A stretch of DNA of 64,000 bases from Homarus americanus (GCF_018991925.1 NW_024725489.1:7725065-7789064), one strand, 5' to 3'; positions 1-10,829 are shown, counted from the first letter of the stretch. Notes: a model not told the origin generated them from the sequence alone. Made by a program: numbers and translations.

Positions 1-42
<42 letters not shown>

Positions 43-125
43 TCAGATAAGTAAAATTTATAATAAAAAATACAAAAATAAAAATAAAATAATAATGATA
101 ACAATAATAATACTGAAAACACTGC

Positions 126-180
<55 letters not shown>

Positions 181-183
181 TTA
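1..183. repeat. (AAT)n microsatellite, two blocks
   Basis: Two nearly pure AAT runs (about 1-42 and 125-182) are separated by an AT-rich, AAT-derived spacer. The run directly precedes a copy of repeat X, and the same order (AAT run, then X) recurs at 4918-5156. The run is therefore probably the simple-sequence tail of X rather than an independent satellite. Confidence 0.95.
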
Positions 184-194
184 ATATGGAACCA

Positions 195-330
195 TAAAGA
201 AAATAAAAGATCATTAGTGAGAAACGATATATGTTCTGTATATTGTATAGTCAATAGTAGTAGAAACAATTGAGACCCTGCAATTGTGTGTAAATACGGC
301 AGAAAGTCAGATCAGCAATGTCTTGAATAA
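195..330 (-). repeat. interspersed repeat X, copy 1 (partial)
   Basis: The stretch containing GAGACCCTGCAATTGTGTG is near-identical to 5085-5150. Its reverse complement is found at 22840-22910 and 60470-60520. Only the tail-side part of X is present; the part carrying GGCAGCTACCAAACAGGGAG is missing. X has no visible coding capacity. Its AAT tail and scattered placement suggest a SINE or the 3' end of a LINE. Confidence 0.7.
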
Positions 331-421
331 AGACGAAAGCTAAGGTGCTCCGTTGTTTCCATTTTCCCGTGTGATTTTATCAAGATTTATCTTATCCACG
401 TTTTCATTGTGGATTTACATG

Positions 422-423
<2 letters not shown>

Positions 424-494
<71 letters not shown>
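424..494. repeat. (AT)n microsatellite
   Basis: An uninterrupted AT run of about 70 bp sits directly upstream of the Helitron-type terminal block that reads AAAACAAAGAAGTATGTCTC. The same pairing of AT run and terminal block recurs at 2405-2480, and a short form occurs at 2767-2800. Confidence 0.95.
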
Positions 495-501
<7 letters not shown>

Positions 502-577
502 AACAAAGAAGTATGTCTCTGTGTTTGTTTGTGTGTGTGTCCGCACGAGAATCTCGGAAACTACTTTACCGACCTGA

Positions 578-810
578 AGTGATGTTGGATGGTGTTATAT
601 GTAGTGATGATGGATGATGTTATATGTAGTGATGATGGATGGTGTTATATGTAGTGATGATGGATGGTGTTATATGTAGTGATGATGGATGATGTTATAT
701 GTAGTGATGATGGGTGGTGTTACATGTAGTGATGATGGATGATGTTATATGTAGTGATGATGGGTGGTGTTATATGTAGTGATGATGGTGGTGTTATATG
801 TAGTGATGCC
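578..810 (+). repeat. 25-bp minisatellite, first array
   Basis: About nine copies of the unit GTAGTGATGATGGATGGTGT plus TATAT stand in tandem with small substitutions (GGATGATG or GGGTGGTG variants). The array lies inside the 5' part of the Helitron-derived unit, between the 5' block and the 130-bp conserved block. Confidence 0.9.
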
Positions 811-949
811 TAGGCAATAAAATAATAACAGTTTATAGCTAAAAAAATATACTTTGCTGTATCGTTGTAGTGGAACTTACATACACCGTTAATGAACTAT
901 TGGTAGAAGAAGAAGTTTTGGGTACTGAACAGTAGTTGCAAACAGGGAG

Positions 950-2341
950 TTGCTCAGAGAGACAGACTACTCAGTTGAAGTTCTGGGGAATTTTCTTGAA
1001 GAAAATGAGCCTCACCTGGTGCCAGATCAAGCAAATGCTTATGAACAGATCTTGCAAGCGATACAAACGGAACAGGGAGGTATGATCTTTCTCGATGCCC
1101 CTGGCTGGACAGGAAAAACATTCCTGATCAACCTTCTGTTGACCAAAGTACGTCATCAGGGGAAAATTGCTCTTGCTGTGGCATCCTCAGGTATTGCTGC
1201 AACACTACTGGAAGGAGGACGTACTGCACACTCAACTTTTAAACTGCCTCTCAACCTCGCTCACAATAAGAATCCAGTGTGCAACATCAAAAAAGGATCG
1301 GCAAAGGCAAAACTCTTAGAAAAATGCAGCCTCATAGTTTGGGATGAATGAACTATGTCTCACAAATTAGCGTTTGAAGCATTGGACAGGACCTTGCAAG
1401 GCCTACTAGAAAATGACCAGCTCATGGGTGGCATTACAATGGTCATTGCTGGAGACTTTCGCCAGACCCTACCTGTCATTCCTCGAAGCAGTCCAGCTGA
1501 TGAACTGAATGCAGGCCTCAAGGCATCATACCTTTGGAGAAGTGTTCAGACAATCACCCTGTCCACAAACATGAGAGTACATCTACAAGGAGATCGGGAT
1601 GCTGGACGGTTTGCAAACCTTCTACTACAGATTGGGAATGGAACTTTCCTTGTTAATTCAGAAGGACAAATAATTATTCCTCAAGGATGTAGAAATGTTG
1701 TAAAGTCCTCAACTGAGCTCACTAACATGGTCTACCCAAACATTATCCACCACTACAAGGATCACAAGTTGCTGCGTGAACGCGCAATTCTGGCACCAAA
1801 GAATGAAACAGTGGCTGAAATCAACATGACTCTACTCAGACAGCTTCCAGGTAGTGAGACCTCATTCAAATCTGTTGATACAGTAATCGACCAGGACCAA
1901 GCAGTCCAGTACCCTGCAGAATTCCTTAATTCTTTGGAGCCCGCTGGAATGCCTCCTCACCACCTCACTCTCAAGATTGGAACTCCTACAATCCTCTGCA
2001 ATGGCACAAGACTGGTGGTGAAGAACATGATGCCACATGTACTGGAAGCTGCAATACTGACAGGAAAAGCTAAAGCAGAGGACGTTTTTATGCCAAGGAT
2101 ACCTTTCATCACCACTGACCTGCCATTTGAGTTCAACCGACTTCAGTTCCCGGTTAAAGTGAGCTTTGCCATGACCATCTACAAAAGCCAGGGACAGTCC
2201 CTAAAGATGGTTGGCCTAAACCTGGTGTTTCCTTGACAGTTCTATGTTGGATGCTCCAGAGTGGGAACTAGCAAAAATCTGTACATACTTGCTCCTAATG
2301 GCAAAACCAAAAATGTGGTCGACCTTAATGCACTACAGTGA
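950..2341 (+). pseudogene. Helitron PIF1-like helicase, C-terminal portion, inactivated
   Basis: This encodes the ATPase/helicase part of a Helitron RepHel protein, a superfamily 1B DNA helicase thought to unwind DNA during rolling-circle transposition. Visible motifs are a P-loop region (GWTGKT, where the family has GGTGKT), a Walker B-type LIVWDE, motif III GDFRQTLPV, LSTNMR, and motif VI MTIYKSQGQSL. The lesions are clear. The Gly-to-Trp change damages the P-loop. An in-frame TGA (1349-1351) falls directly after WDE, where the family reads Cys. Near 2234 a deletion of about a dozen bases breaks the frame before the terminal FYVGCSRVGTSKNLYILAPNG segment, which continues in another frame to a TGA near 2341. 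A further short segment before LCNGTRLV (about 1995) is missing relative to the second fragment at 4497. No Rep domain precedes it. Confidence 0.85.
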
Positions 2342-2402
2342 GACAATGTGGAGCCTCCCGGAGGGTGGAGTCCTACCGTGGCCTAGCGAAAGAGCGATTC
2401 CG

Positions 2403-2404
<2 letters not shown>

Positions 2405-2471
<67 letters not shown>
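2405..2471. repeat. (AT)n microsatellite
   Basis: An AT run of about 66 bp immediately follows the 3' module of the helicase-bearing Helitron unit and begins the next unit's 5' block. Confidence 0.95.
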
Positions 2472-2477
<6 letters not shown>

Positions 2478-2539
2478 CAAGTATGTCTGTGTGTTTGTTT
2501 GTTTGTGTGTGTGTCCGCACGAGAATCTCGGAAAGAACT

Positions 2540-3548
2540 TTACCGATCTGTAGTGATGATGGATGGTGTTATATGTACTGATGATGATGGATGGTGTTAT
2601 ATGTAGTGATGATGGATGAATGTTATATGTAGTGATGATGGATGAATGTTATATGTAGTGATGATGGGTGGTGTTATATGTAGTGATGATGGATGAATGT
2701 TATATGTAGTGATGATGGATGAATGTTATATGTAGTGATGATGGATGATGTTATATGTAGTGATGATCTATATCTATATAAAAACAAAGAAGTCTGTCTG
2801 TTTGTCTGTGTGTCCACACGAGATTCCGGAAAGTAATTTACCGATCTGTAGTGATGTTGGATGGTGTTATATGTATTGATGATGGATGGTATTATGTAGT
2901 GATGTTGATGATGTTATATGTAGTGATGATGGGTGGTGTTTTATGTAGTGATCATGGATGATGTTATATGTAGTGATGTTGGATGATGTTATATGTAGTG
3001 ATGTTGGATGGTGTTATATGTAGTGATGACGGATGGTGTTATATGTAGTGATGACGGATGGTGTTATATGTAGTGATGATGGATGGTGTTATATGTAGTG
3101 ATGATGGATGGTATTGTGTAGATGTTGGATGATGTTATATGTAGTGATGATGGGTGGTGTTTATGTAGTGATCATGGATGATGTTATATGTAGTGATGAC
3201 GGATGGTGTTATATGGTGATGACGGATGGTGTTATATGTAGTGATGATGGATGGTGTTATATGTAGTGATGATGGATAGTGTTATATGTATTGATGATGG
3301 ATGGTATTATGTGTAGTGATGTTGGATGATGTTATATGTAGTGATGATGGGTGGTGTTATATGTAGTGATGATGGATGGTATTATATGTAGTGGTGGTGG
3401 ATAATGTTATATGTAGTGATGATGGATGTTGTTATATGTAGTGATGATGGGTGGTGTTATATGAAGTGATGATGGATGATGTTATATGTAGTGATGATGG
3501 ATGGTGTTATATGTAGTGATGATGGATGATGTTATATGTAGTGATGAT
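2540..3548 (+). repeat. 25-bp minisatellite, main array (about 1 kb)
   Basis: Dozens of tandem copies of the same 25-bp unit as at 578-810 are present (core TGATGATGGATGGTGTTATA). A partial copy of the 5' Helitron block interrupts them at 2767-2840. Unit variants (GATGATG, GGTGGTG, TGACGGATGG) recur in runs, suggesting expansion by blocks of units. Smaller arrays of the same unit lie at 3745-3840 and 4030-4310. Confidence 0.95.
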
Positions 3549-4490
3549 TAGACAATAAAATAATAACAGTTTAATGCTAAAAAATATACTTTACTGTACC
3601 GTTGTAGTAAAAAACATGGTGGAACTAACATACACCGTTAATGAACTATTGGTGGAAGAAGAAGTTTTGGGGACTGAACAGTGAGAAAATGTGGAGCCTC
3701 CCGGAGGGTGGCGTCCTGCGTTGCCTAGCTGATGGGCCGTCCGGAGGTGGTGTTATATGTAGTGATGATGGATGGTGATATATGTGGTGATGATTGATGA
3801 TGTTATATGTAGTGTTGGTGGTGTCTTATATGTAGTGATGATTAGAAAATAAAATAATAACAGTTTAATGCTAAACAATTATACTTTGCTGTACCGTTGT
3901 AGTGGAACTTACATACACCGTTAATGAACTATTGATGGAAGAAAAGTTTTGGGACTGAACAATGAAACAATGTGGAGCCTCCCGGAGGGTGGCGTCCTAC
4001 CGTTGCCTAGCTGATGGGCCGCCCGGAGGTGGTGTTATATGTAGTGATGTAGTGATGTTGGATGTTGTTATATGTAGTGATGATGGGTGGTGTTATATGT
4101 AGTGATGATGGATGGTGTTATATGTAGTGATGATGAATGATGTTATATGTAGTGATGATGAATGATGTTATATGTAGTGATGATGGATGTTGTTATATGT
4201 AGTGATGATGCGTGGTGTTATATGTAGTGATGATGGATGGTGTTATATGTAGTGGTGATGGATGATGTTATATGTAGTGAGGGAAGGTGGTGTTATATGT
4301 GGTGATGATTAGACACTAAAATAATAACAGTTTAATGCTAAAAAAATATACTTTGCTGTACCGTTGTAGTGAAAAAACATGGAACTTACACCGTTAATGA
4401 ACTATTGATGGAAGAATAAGTTTTGGGGACTGAACAGTGAGACAATGTGGAGCCTCCAAGAGGGTGGCGTCCTACCGTGACCTAGGGAAT
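3548..4490 (+). mobile_element. three tandem Helitron terminal modules separated by minisatellite
   Basis: The 130-bp block, the hairpin with its CCTAG end, and a short 25-bp array are repeated three times (about 3548-3745, 3843-4030 and 4313-4486). Each module lacks the helicase. Copies at 3697 and 3977 keep the CCTCCCGGAGGG hairpin. At 4452 it has degraded to CCTCCAAGAGGG. This fits tandem non-autonomous Helitrons or end-duplication. Confidence 0.7.
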
Positions 4491-4890
4491 GAGAATCTGA
4501 ACCACCAAGGCTCTGCAATGGCACAAGACTGGTGGTGAAGAACCTGATGCCACATGTACTGGAACCTACAATACTGGCAGGAAAAGCTAAAGGAGAGGAC
4601 GTGTTTATACCAAGGATACCTCTTATCACCACTGACTTGCCATTTGAGTTCAGCGACTTCAGTTCCCGGTTAAATTGAGGCTTCTTGCCATGACCATCTA
4701 CAAAGTCTGGGACAGTCCCTAAAGATATGTTGGCTTAAACCTGGTGTTTCCTTTTGCTTTCACGGACAGTTCTATGTCTGATGCCCAGAGTGAAAAATAT
4801 AGCCTGTTCCTAATGGCAAAACCAAAATGGCTCACCTAATGCACTACAGTGAGACAATGTGGATGCCTCCCGAGGGTGGCGTCCTACCAA
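4490..4890 (+). pseudogene. second Helitron helicase C-terminal fragment
   Basis: Nucleotides 4517-4850 match the last third of the helicase pseudogene (LCNGTRLVVKN region through the terminal NALQ), with many indels and no long reading frame. It keeps about a dozen bases just before GGACAGTTCTATGT that the first copy has lost, and the short segment before LCNGTRLV. The two copies therefore carry complementary deletions. A 3' hairpin-like module follows at 4858-4890. It is too broken to encode anything. Confidence 0.75.
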
Positions 4891-4917
4891 GATTAAGGAA
4901 GAGGGCACGTTTCTGTT

Positions 4918-4934
4918 AGTAATAATAATAAATA

Positions 4935-4991
<57 letters not shown>

Positions 4992-5008
4992 CACAATAAT
5001 AATAATAA
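4918..5008. repeat. (AAT)n microsatellite
   Basis: A long AAT run forms the tail side of repeat X copy 2, as at 1-183. Confidence 0.95.
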
Positions 5009-5156
5009 AGTAAAGAAATACAAAAATGCAAAAAAAAAAAGATCAATACTGAGAAACTATATATGCATATTGTGTTGTCAGTAGTAAAAGAAACAATTGA
5101 GACCCTGCAATTGTGTGTAAATGAGGCAGAAAGTCAGATCAGCAACCTGGGACTGG
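5009..5156 (-). repeat. interspersed repeat X, copy 2, left half
   Basis: This matches copies at 200-330, 22684-22910 (reverse complement) and 60325-60530 (reverse complement). It stops at GACTGG, where LTR element A begins. The other half of X resumes at 13675 with GACTGG followed by the sequence expected from the uninterrupted copies. Confidence 0.8.
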
Positions 5157-5359
5157 TATTAGCCTCTGTCACATTAATATTATATAATATGGGCTAAGGA
5201 CATATATTCATTATAACATTTTATCACCCAGACTATTGAGCATACAGCTACATATATGATTTGTTCTGCCACACCTACGAGGGTGGACAGCCCATAAACA
5301 TTTGTTCTTTCACACCTTCTCGGGTGTGCAGCCCATAAATCTACAGACTCAACCCTCAG
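5157..5359 (+). repeat. element A left terminal repeat
   Basis: TATTAGCCTCTGTCACATTA through CTCAACCCTCAG matches 13001-13176 closely. The right copy lacks about 28 bp present here around 5217-5244. An internal feature is CACACCTACGAGGGTGG repeated in related form as CACACCTTCTCGGGTG. Confidence 0.8.
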
Positions 5360-5630
5360 ATCAACAAGAGGACTTCTCCGAGAAACTACAATCAACTTTA
5401 CGGTATTAGGTATTTCACAAACAATCATTAGTTATACATACACATTTTATATATAATTTAAAACATATCTTCACAAGCTAGGCATCGTGATAGATTATTA
5501 ATTATCAAGTAATCTTGTAACAATTAGTGGAAAAATAACTTATACAATTAATTATCACTAAAATTTACAACTTACATTACCTTATTGTGAATGGATTGGC
5601 AAAGTTATTAAACATTTAACTGCAACATTT

Positions 5631-5901
5631 ATGGATCATTTTTATGTTTTAAACGATCAACAAATTGTAAACCATAAAGAAAACTTAGATAGTGATTCAA
5701 GTGACACTGTACCTCATGACACAGTTTACATTGACGAATGTGAACTCGAAGGTGCGCATGAATTACAAGTCATTGAACCTGAACTAACAGTAAACACTCT
5801 AATTGAAGTTAGTGAAACAGTGAAAAATAAAACAAATAACGAATTATTATTTACACAACTTAGGTCAGGACGTTCTTGCGACACTACACCTCTGTATAGT
5901 G
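5631..5901 (+). pseudogene. element A gag, N-terminal part (interrupted by LINE)
   Basis: An open frame beginning MDHFYVLND contains an acidic, Ser/Thr-rich stretch and a basic QLRSGRSC segment. It runs into the LINE at 5902. The frame continues without a break in the sequence after the LINE (from 9891) once one copy of the flanking 8-bp repeat GTATAGTG is discounted. The product would be the amino end of a Gag polyprotein. I see no recognisable domain here and base the call on position after the left LTR and on frame continuity. Confidence 0.5.
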
Positions 5902-5939
5902 AACCTACTTAAGAACATAAGAACATAAGAAAGTGGATA

Positions 5940-8000
5940 CTGCAGGAGGCCGACTGGCCCATACAGGGCAGATCCTTTCACACCCATCCCAGCACTCTCC
6001 ATGTGCCTATCCAACTTCGTCTTGAAGCTCCCTAGCGTCCCCTGATCCTACTATAGCACCCCCGGTGGCCTATTCCAGATATCCACAACTCTATTACCAA
6101 ACCAAAGCTGCCTATATCCTTTCTGAATCGGAATTTATTCAATTAAAGCCATTTGTTCTAGTTAATTTCTGTTATTACTGGCCCAGAACATCTTCCATTT
6201 TACCCTTGTTAATCCCACTTACCCACTTGTACTTCTATCATATCTCCCCTAACTCTACGCCTCTCTAATGAATGTAAGCCTAAGCTTTTCAGTCTCTTCT
6301 TCATATGGAAGGTTTCTAAATATTATGGATCATTTTGGTCATTCTTCTTGTAATTCTCTCTCCAAAGAATCTATGTCCATTCTATAATAAGGACACCAGA
6401 ACTAAAACCGCATAATCCATGTGTGGCCTCACTAATGCTAGGTGCTCAAGATAACGTCAACAGTTCTGTTACTCACAGACCTAGATATGGAACCCAAGAA
6501 TCCTGTTTGCCTTGTTGCTGCGAACGCTAATACATTGTTTTCTTAGGTTTCCAAGTCGTTGCTAACAAATACACCTAGATCTTTTTCACAAACTGAGTTT
6601 CTATTTCCGTGTTACCTAGTTTATACTTTCAATGCCTGTATTCGTCTTCCCTATCTGTAGTACCTTGCATTTATCAGTATTAAAATTCATTTGCCAGTCT
6701 ACTGACCACTCATGTAAGTGTATCTAGATCTCTTTGAAGCTAAAATTCAAAGTCACTGTCTGAATTTATCACTCTCCCATTTTGGTATCATCTGCAAATT
6801 TACTAATCCTACTAGTTATGCCTAAATCAAGATCATTAATGAATATAATGTGTCAAGTGAGGCCTATCACAGATCCCTGGGGAACTCCGCTTTGACCGCA
6901 CCCCCAGTCTGACTTTAATCCATTTATGCTGACTCTTTGTTTCCTACCAGTTAACCAAGGACCTAATCCATTTTAATACTGGATCCACCTATTCCATGTG
7001 CTTCACCTTCCTTATCAATCTCATGAGGGGACTCTATCGAATGCTTTAATTGAAATCTAAATAAATTATATCATATGACTTATCATTATCTACCGCTTCA
7101 AATACTTCTGAGAAAAAGCTACAAATTTAGGAGAGACAAGAATCCCTGGGTGAACCTCGCATGAGAAGAATGAATTCAAGTTGAATGTTTCAAGGTGGCT
7201 TCTGATTTTTAGCAATAATTGACCTCTAGCAACTTGCCTATGATTGACGGAGACTAATGGGACGGTAATTTGATGCTATTGATTTATCACCCTTTTTGAA
7301 AATCGGAACTAAGATTTTGTAAGTTTCAAGCTTTCTGGCACTCAGGCCCCATTCTACGACTTATTAAATAAAACTGCTAATGGATTACTCAACTCATCTC
7401 TACATTCTTTAATATTCTAGCATATACCTCGTCTGGACCAGGCGATTTATGAGGCTTCAGTTTGTTAATTACATTAAGCTCATCGTTACTAGTAATATTG
7501 ATATTCATCAACATATTTTCTATACTGTCAAGTATATACCTTATGAACTTCTGGAAACTGTGCTAGGTTTTCATTTGTGAATGCGAGCCAAAATGACCAC
7601 AACTTACTACATTTCTAACTCATCATCAGTCATTTCTCCTGTCGAGTTTTAAGGGACCTATTACCCTAACCTTTGATTTATACAGCTGATAAAAAGCTTT
7701 GGGGTTATTTTTCGATTCGCTTGCTACCTTGATTTCATAATTTCTCTTTGCTTTCCTAATTTCTGTTTTACCTGTCTTGTTAGGCTCTGGTAGTAACCAA
7801 GTAAGTGATTTCGCCTTTCTAACTTTTCTATATAATTCTGCTTTTTCCCTAGAAGATCTAAGAGTCTATTATTCATCCATTTTGGTTGGTTCCAAGACGA
7901 TCTGAATTTTCTTTAGGGATGTGTTTATTTTGGGCATTATTGATTGTCGCAATAAATTGTTCATAAGTAGCTGCTAAATTAAATTCGGGGTTATCCCGTC
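5940..8000 (-). pseudogene. LINE copy 1 reverse transcriptase remnants
   Basis: Nucleotide resemblance to the RT of copy 2 (49515-50970) can be followed in the same order along this stretch, for example the 3' end near 5940-6120 and the block near 7000-7070 around the SKAFDRVP motif. Frameshifts occur every few tens of bases and no reading frame exceeds about 70 codons. It is non-functional. Confidence 0.7.
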
Positions 8001-8911
8001 CTAAGTTGACAGTTTCCGGGGGTGTGGGGGGATTAATCTTTTGACCATAGGGTCATCCCTTAGGTCTCTCCTTAAGCTACCGTAATTAGCCTTCCTAAAA
8101 TCCGGGATCAAGGCCGAATTTTCCTTCTTCCTGCCATCCCATATTATGTTAAAATATATGGCTTTATGATCACTGTTTCCTAGTTCGTCTCCAATCCCAA
8201 CATCTTTTACTAGATTTTCATTATTACTGAGAACTAAATCGAGGATATTATTTCCTCTAGTGGGCGAGTTTATGAATTGATATAAAAAACTATCTTGTAC
8301 TACTTCTAGAAAATCTTCAGATTCATTATCGCTAAGTTGATTTTTCCAATCTAAGCCTGAAAAGTTGAAATCGCCTAGAATACATACATTGTTTCTATCA
8401 GATGCCTTCTTTATTTCCTCCCATAGCAATTTACCATCGTTCCTACTCAAATTAGGTGGTCTATATATAACACCAATGACTACGGACTCACTGCCCTCAC
8501 CAATCTCTACCCAAATACTTTCATTGTCGCTATTTGTTTTAATGTTTGATTTATTGCAGCTTTTTAATGACACCCTGATATACACTGCTACACCGCCACC
8601 TCTCCTTCCTACTCTGTCAAATTTAAATAGGTTATATCCTGGAATATGAAATTCTGCTAAAAAATGTTTGCTGTTTGAATTTATCCATGTTTCCGTTATT
8701 GCAATTATATCTATGTTCTCTTTACTAACAATGGCCCTGAGCTGGTCCATTTTGTTACACAGGCTTCTACTATTAGTATAATAAACACTCAATATATTTC
8801 TTCCGTTTCTATCTGTTTTACATTTATTACTTTGATGTTTGTTATTATGACTAACTATATTTTCAGCATTATCTACTTCTGTTTCACTACTTCCCAGGAC
8901 CTCCTTGTTTT
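8001..8911 (-). pseudogene. LINE copy 1 ORF2 apurinic-like endonuclease domain
   Basis: This encodes an EEP-family (APE-type) endonuclease that nicks target DNA to prime reverse transcription. The motifs in order are YYTNSRSLCNKMD (catalytic Asn region), ITETWI (Glu), VIYRPPN, GDFNFSGLDW (Asp/Asn), PTRGNNILDLVLSN, and GNSDHKAI (Asp-His pair). The frame is open upstream of the endonuclease to about 8911, with no clear ATG in that extension. It ends in a frameshifted tail after DFRKANYGSLRRDL, so the endonuclease is separated from the RT. The domain itself looks intact. Confidence 0.85.
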
Positions 8912-8938
8912 TTGACTCCCATTTTCCCCGACCCCTCT

Positions 8939-9832
8939 CTACTGGCGAAACCCCCCCTTCGGAGTGACAATTTCACGCTCCAGGGATGCAGACAACGTCT
9001 TTACCCCCTCACGAGACAAGTGTACTCCGTCGCGACAGTACAGGTAGTCGTTGCCATAAAATCGTTGCCAGTCATCAATGAATGCCCAACCATTGTTTGC
9101 ACAATGTTTCTCCAGTCGGCAATTAATAGCAATTGCCCTGGACAGCCATTCACGACCAACCCCTCTTCTAGGCAAGACACCACATACTATCGGGATCCCT
9201 CCCCTATCTCTAATCTTCCCCAGCGCCTCCCTATACCTCTTGAAAAGTTCCTCACTCCTAACCTTACCTATGTCGTTTCCTCCCACACTAAGACACACTA
9301 CTGGATTGGTACCCTCCCCTGACAAAACTCTGTCTAACCTCTCGGCTACATGCCCTATCCCAGCCCCAGGAAAACACACCCTAGTCCTACGTTTCCTATC
9401 TCTCGCACAAAAAGCCCTATCCATAAACCTCACCTGGCTGTCACCAACTACCACGACCTTACCTGTGGGCAGGGTTTGTACAACTGCCCTTTCCTCTCCT
9501 TGATCCATACCGTCCTGCCTCTTCTCTTCCTCTCCAGCTTCCTGCAGCACCTGGTAAGGGTTACTGCACTCCACACCCTGGTCAGCTTTCCTAAGCCTGA
9601 CCCTAGTCCCCTTGGAGACAACCACTCTCCACGCCTGCTCCTCCTTCGCAGGTGTCCTGCTAGGCAGGACACCTACCTGAAGGAGTTCCGTCCTGAGGGC
9701 TTCATTTTCCCCCTTTAGAGTGTCAACCTCACTCCTCAACTGCCCCAGCTGCCTTAACAGCGTGGCAAGGAGGTCGTCCTTCCCCACACTCCCCTCCTCT
9801 TCCCCCACGGCACAACGATCCAAAGCGGCCAT
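8939..9832 (-). CDS. LINE copy 1 ORF1: coiled coil plus SGNH hydrolase domain
   Basis: A 297-codon open frame is present. Residues 20-50 form a leucine/glutamate heptad pattern (LLATLLRQLGQLRSEVDTLK) predicting a coiled coil. From about residue 125 an SGNH/GDSL fold is visible: VVVVGDSQVR (nucleophile Ser block I), VCFPGAGIGHV, CLSVGGNDIG (block III Asn), and DGVHLSREGV (block V Asp-x-x-His). CR1 and L2 clade LINEs are known to carry an esterase-like ORF1 of this type. It is thought to bind RNA or lipid and to multimerise, and its exact role is unsettled. Although the RT downstream is ruined, this frame remains open with all catalytic motifs. The 299-codon frame at 52467-53366 is its homologue. 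Confidence 0.85.
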   Translation of the reverse strand: MAALDRCAVGEEEGSVGKDDLLATLLRQLGQLRSEVDTLKGENEALRTELLQVGVLPSRTPAKEEQAWRVVVSKGTRVRLRKADQGVECSNPYQVLQEAGEEEKRQDGMDQGEERAVVQTLPTGKVVVVGDSQVRFMDRAFCARDRKRRTRVCFPGAGIGHVAERLDRVLSGEGTNPVVCLSVGGNDIGKVRSEELFKRYREALGKIRDRGGIPIVCGVLPRRGVGREWLSRAIAINCRLEKHCANNGWAFIDDWQRFYGNDYLYCRDGVHLSREGVKTLSASLEREIVTPKGGFRQ

Positions 9833-9890
9833 TTTCCTTGGTCTCTAGCGGGAGCACGATCAGCACGACCTTCTCCAAGCTGGGTCAGAG

Positions 9891-10239
9891 GTATAGTGTA
9901 TTCGCTTCTTCTAATGCATGGACTAGTGATTTACCAGCATTTCAATTAACTAGTAAACCTCTAACCACTAACATGACGGACCCAGTGCCGCAAGCAACTA
10001 ATGTGTGGAAAATACTACCACAGCATGATCAAAATTCAAGGTTAAATTCAAGTGCAGTAAGCAGAACATACAATGCTCCAGAACCCAAAAGTGACCAGTG
10101 GTGTGTACTACATCAATCTAGATCACACAGTTCAGAGGATTGTGCAAGTCTGTGTCAATGCAGGCAGGATTATCAAGAGCGTAATCCACGGCGTAAAATT
10201 CAAAATCCGTCGGGAGAAGATTTGCGCTGCACTAAGTAA
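9891..10239 (+). pseudogene. element A gag, C-terminal part with CHHC-type finger
   Basis: This continues the frame of 5631-5901. It contains WCVLHQSRSHSSEDC, a C-x2-H-x4-H-x4-C arrangement that replaces the usual CCHC knuckle and is known from some gypsy Gags. A basic tail (QERNPRRK) follows, then a stop at 10237-10239. The expected job is packaging element RNA. The protease continues in another frame downstream. Confidence 0.65.
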
Positions 10240-10280
10240 AGTGGAAATATTGACAATACCAGTGAATTATAGGAAACACC

Positions 10281-10829
10281 ATGCTCTCCTTTGACATAGA
10301 TACGGGAGCGTGCGCTAATGTTATCTCGTTAACGTCATTTACTGAATTGAATCGACGTTCTCCTAACAATAAATGGCAAATAAGACCTACTAATGACGAT
10401 CTCTCAGGAGTATCAGGCCAACATTTAGATATTATGGGATTCATTACATTACCTATATGTTTTTGTGATTCCAGTAAAACCTTTCTGGCAGAGTTTTATA
10501 TAGTAACAGATTTTTCTCTGCCAGCTGATGGATTATTAGGTCTTCAAACACTAAAACAAAATAATATAGATGTCCAACCAAGTCAATATACTTTAACATT
10601 TAATAGCACTACATACCATGCAATGCAAAATTCACATCCAATGCTCAGCTCAAATGTGAAAGTGATAACTAACTCAACAGATATGAGGAAGGTTGTCCAC
10701 GAGCCCAAGCTTGCTAAAGATCCTAATAACTCAATTTCTATGCGAGATTTTAGCAGCAAAGACTGGATCATAGTACCTGCAGCCCTAACAGGTACTCAAC
10801 ATCTTAAAAGAAACAGGTACCAAGCCTAA
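10281..10829 (+). pseudogene. element A retropepsin-type protease
   Basis: An aspartic protease of the retroviral type would cut Gag-Pol. The active-site region reads FDIDTGACANVISL (DTGA), and the flap/hydrophobic end reads PADGLLGLQTL (family pattern ILGLDFL). It is followed by a spacer of about 80 residues ending at a stop at 10827-10829. The domain looks intact, but it is separated by frameshift from gag and lacks RT downstream. It belongs to the same plus-strand element as its neighbours. Confidence 0.8.

Larger units (their letters stand above)
410..4900 (+). mobile_element. Helitron-derived cluster, several overlapping copies
   Basis: A repeated modular structure is visible. An AT-rich 5' block carries a conserved TGTCCGCACGAGAATCTCGG segment (about 537, 2512 and 2812). 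It is followed by a 25-bp minisatellite, a conserved 130-bp block starting AATAAAATAATAACAG (about 816, 3550, 3848 and 4315), and a 3' module with a CCTCCCGGAGGG hairpin and a CCTAG end (about 2357, 3697, 3977 and 4452). Between the first 5' block and the first 3' hairpin lies a PIF1-type helicase reading frame. A hairpin near a CTAG end together with a PIF1-like helicase is the Helitron signature. No Rep (HUH) domain is seen, so all copies are incomplete. The cluster looks like nested or tandem insertion of deletion derivatives. Confidence 0.75.
5902..9890 (-). mobile_element. CR1/L2-type LINE, copy 1, decayed
   Basis: The minus-strand element runs from an SGNH-type ORF1 (high coordinates) through an endonuclease to a ruined RT. 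It ends in a 3' tail of repeated AAGAACAT units (5913-5933), the same tail as the second copy at 49447. The direct repeats GTATAGTG at 5894-5901 and 9891-9898 flank it. It lies inside element A's gag. RT motifs can be found only in fragments because of many indels, so this copy is much older than copy 2. Confidence 0.85.

Noticed and set aside
353..577. Open frame made largely of alternating Tyr-Ile (also at 2244-2606 and 29205-29504)
   Set aside because: These are translations of AT microsatellites, not proteins.
9078..9718. Overlapping plus-strand frames of 120-141 codons
   Set aside because: Antisense shadows of the LINE ORF1 with its SGNH motifs. The Pro/Ser/Leu-rich composition is typical of shadows.
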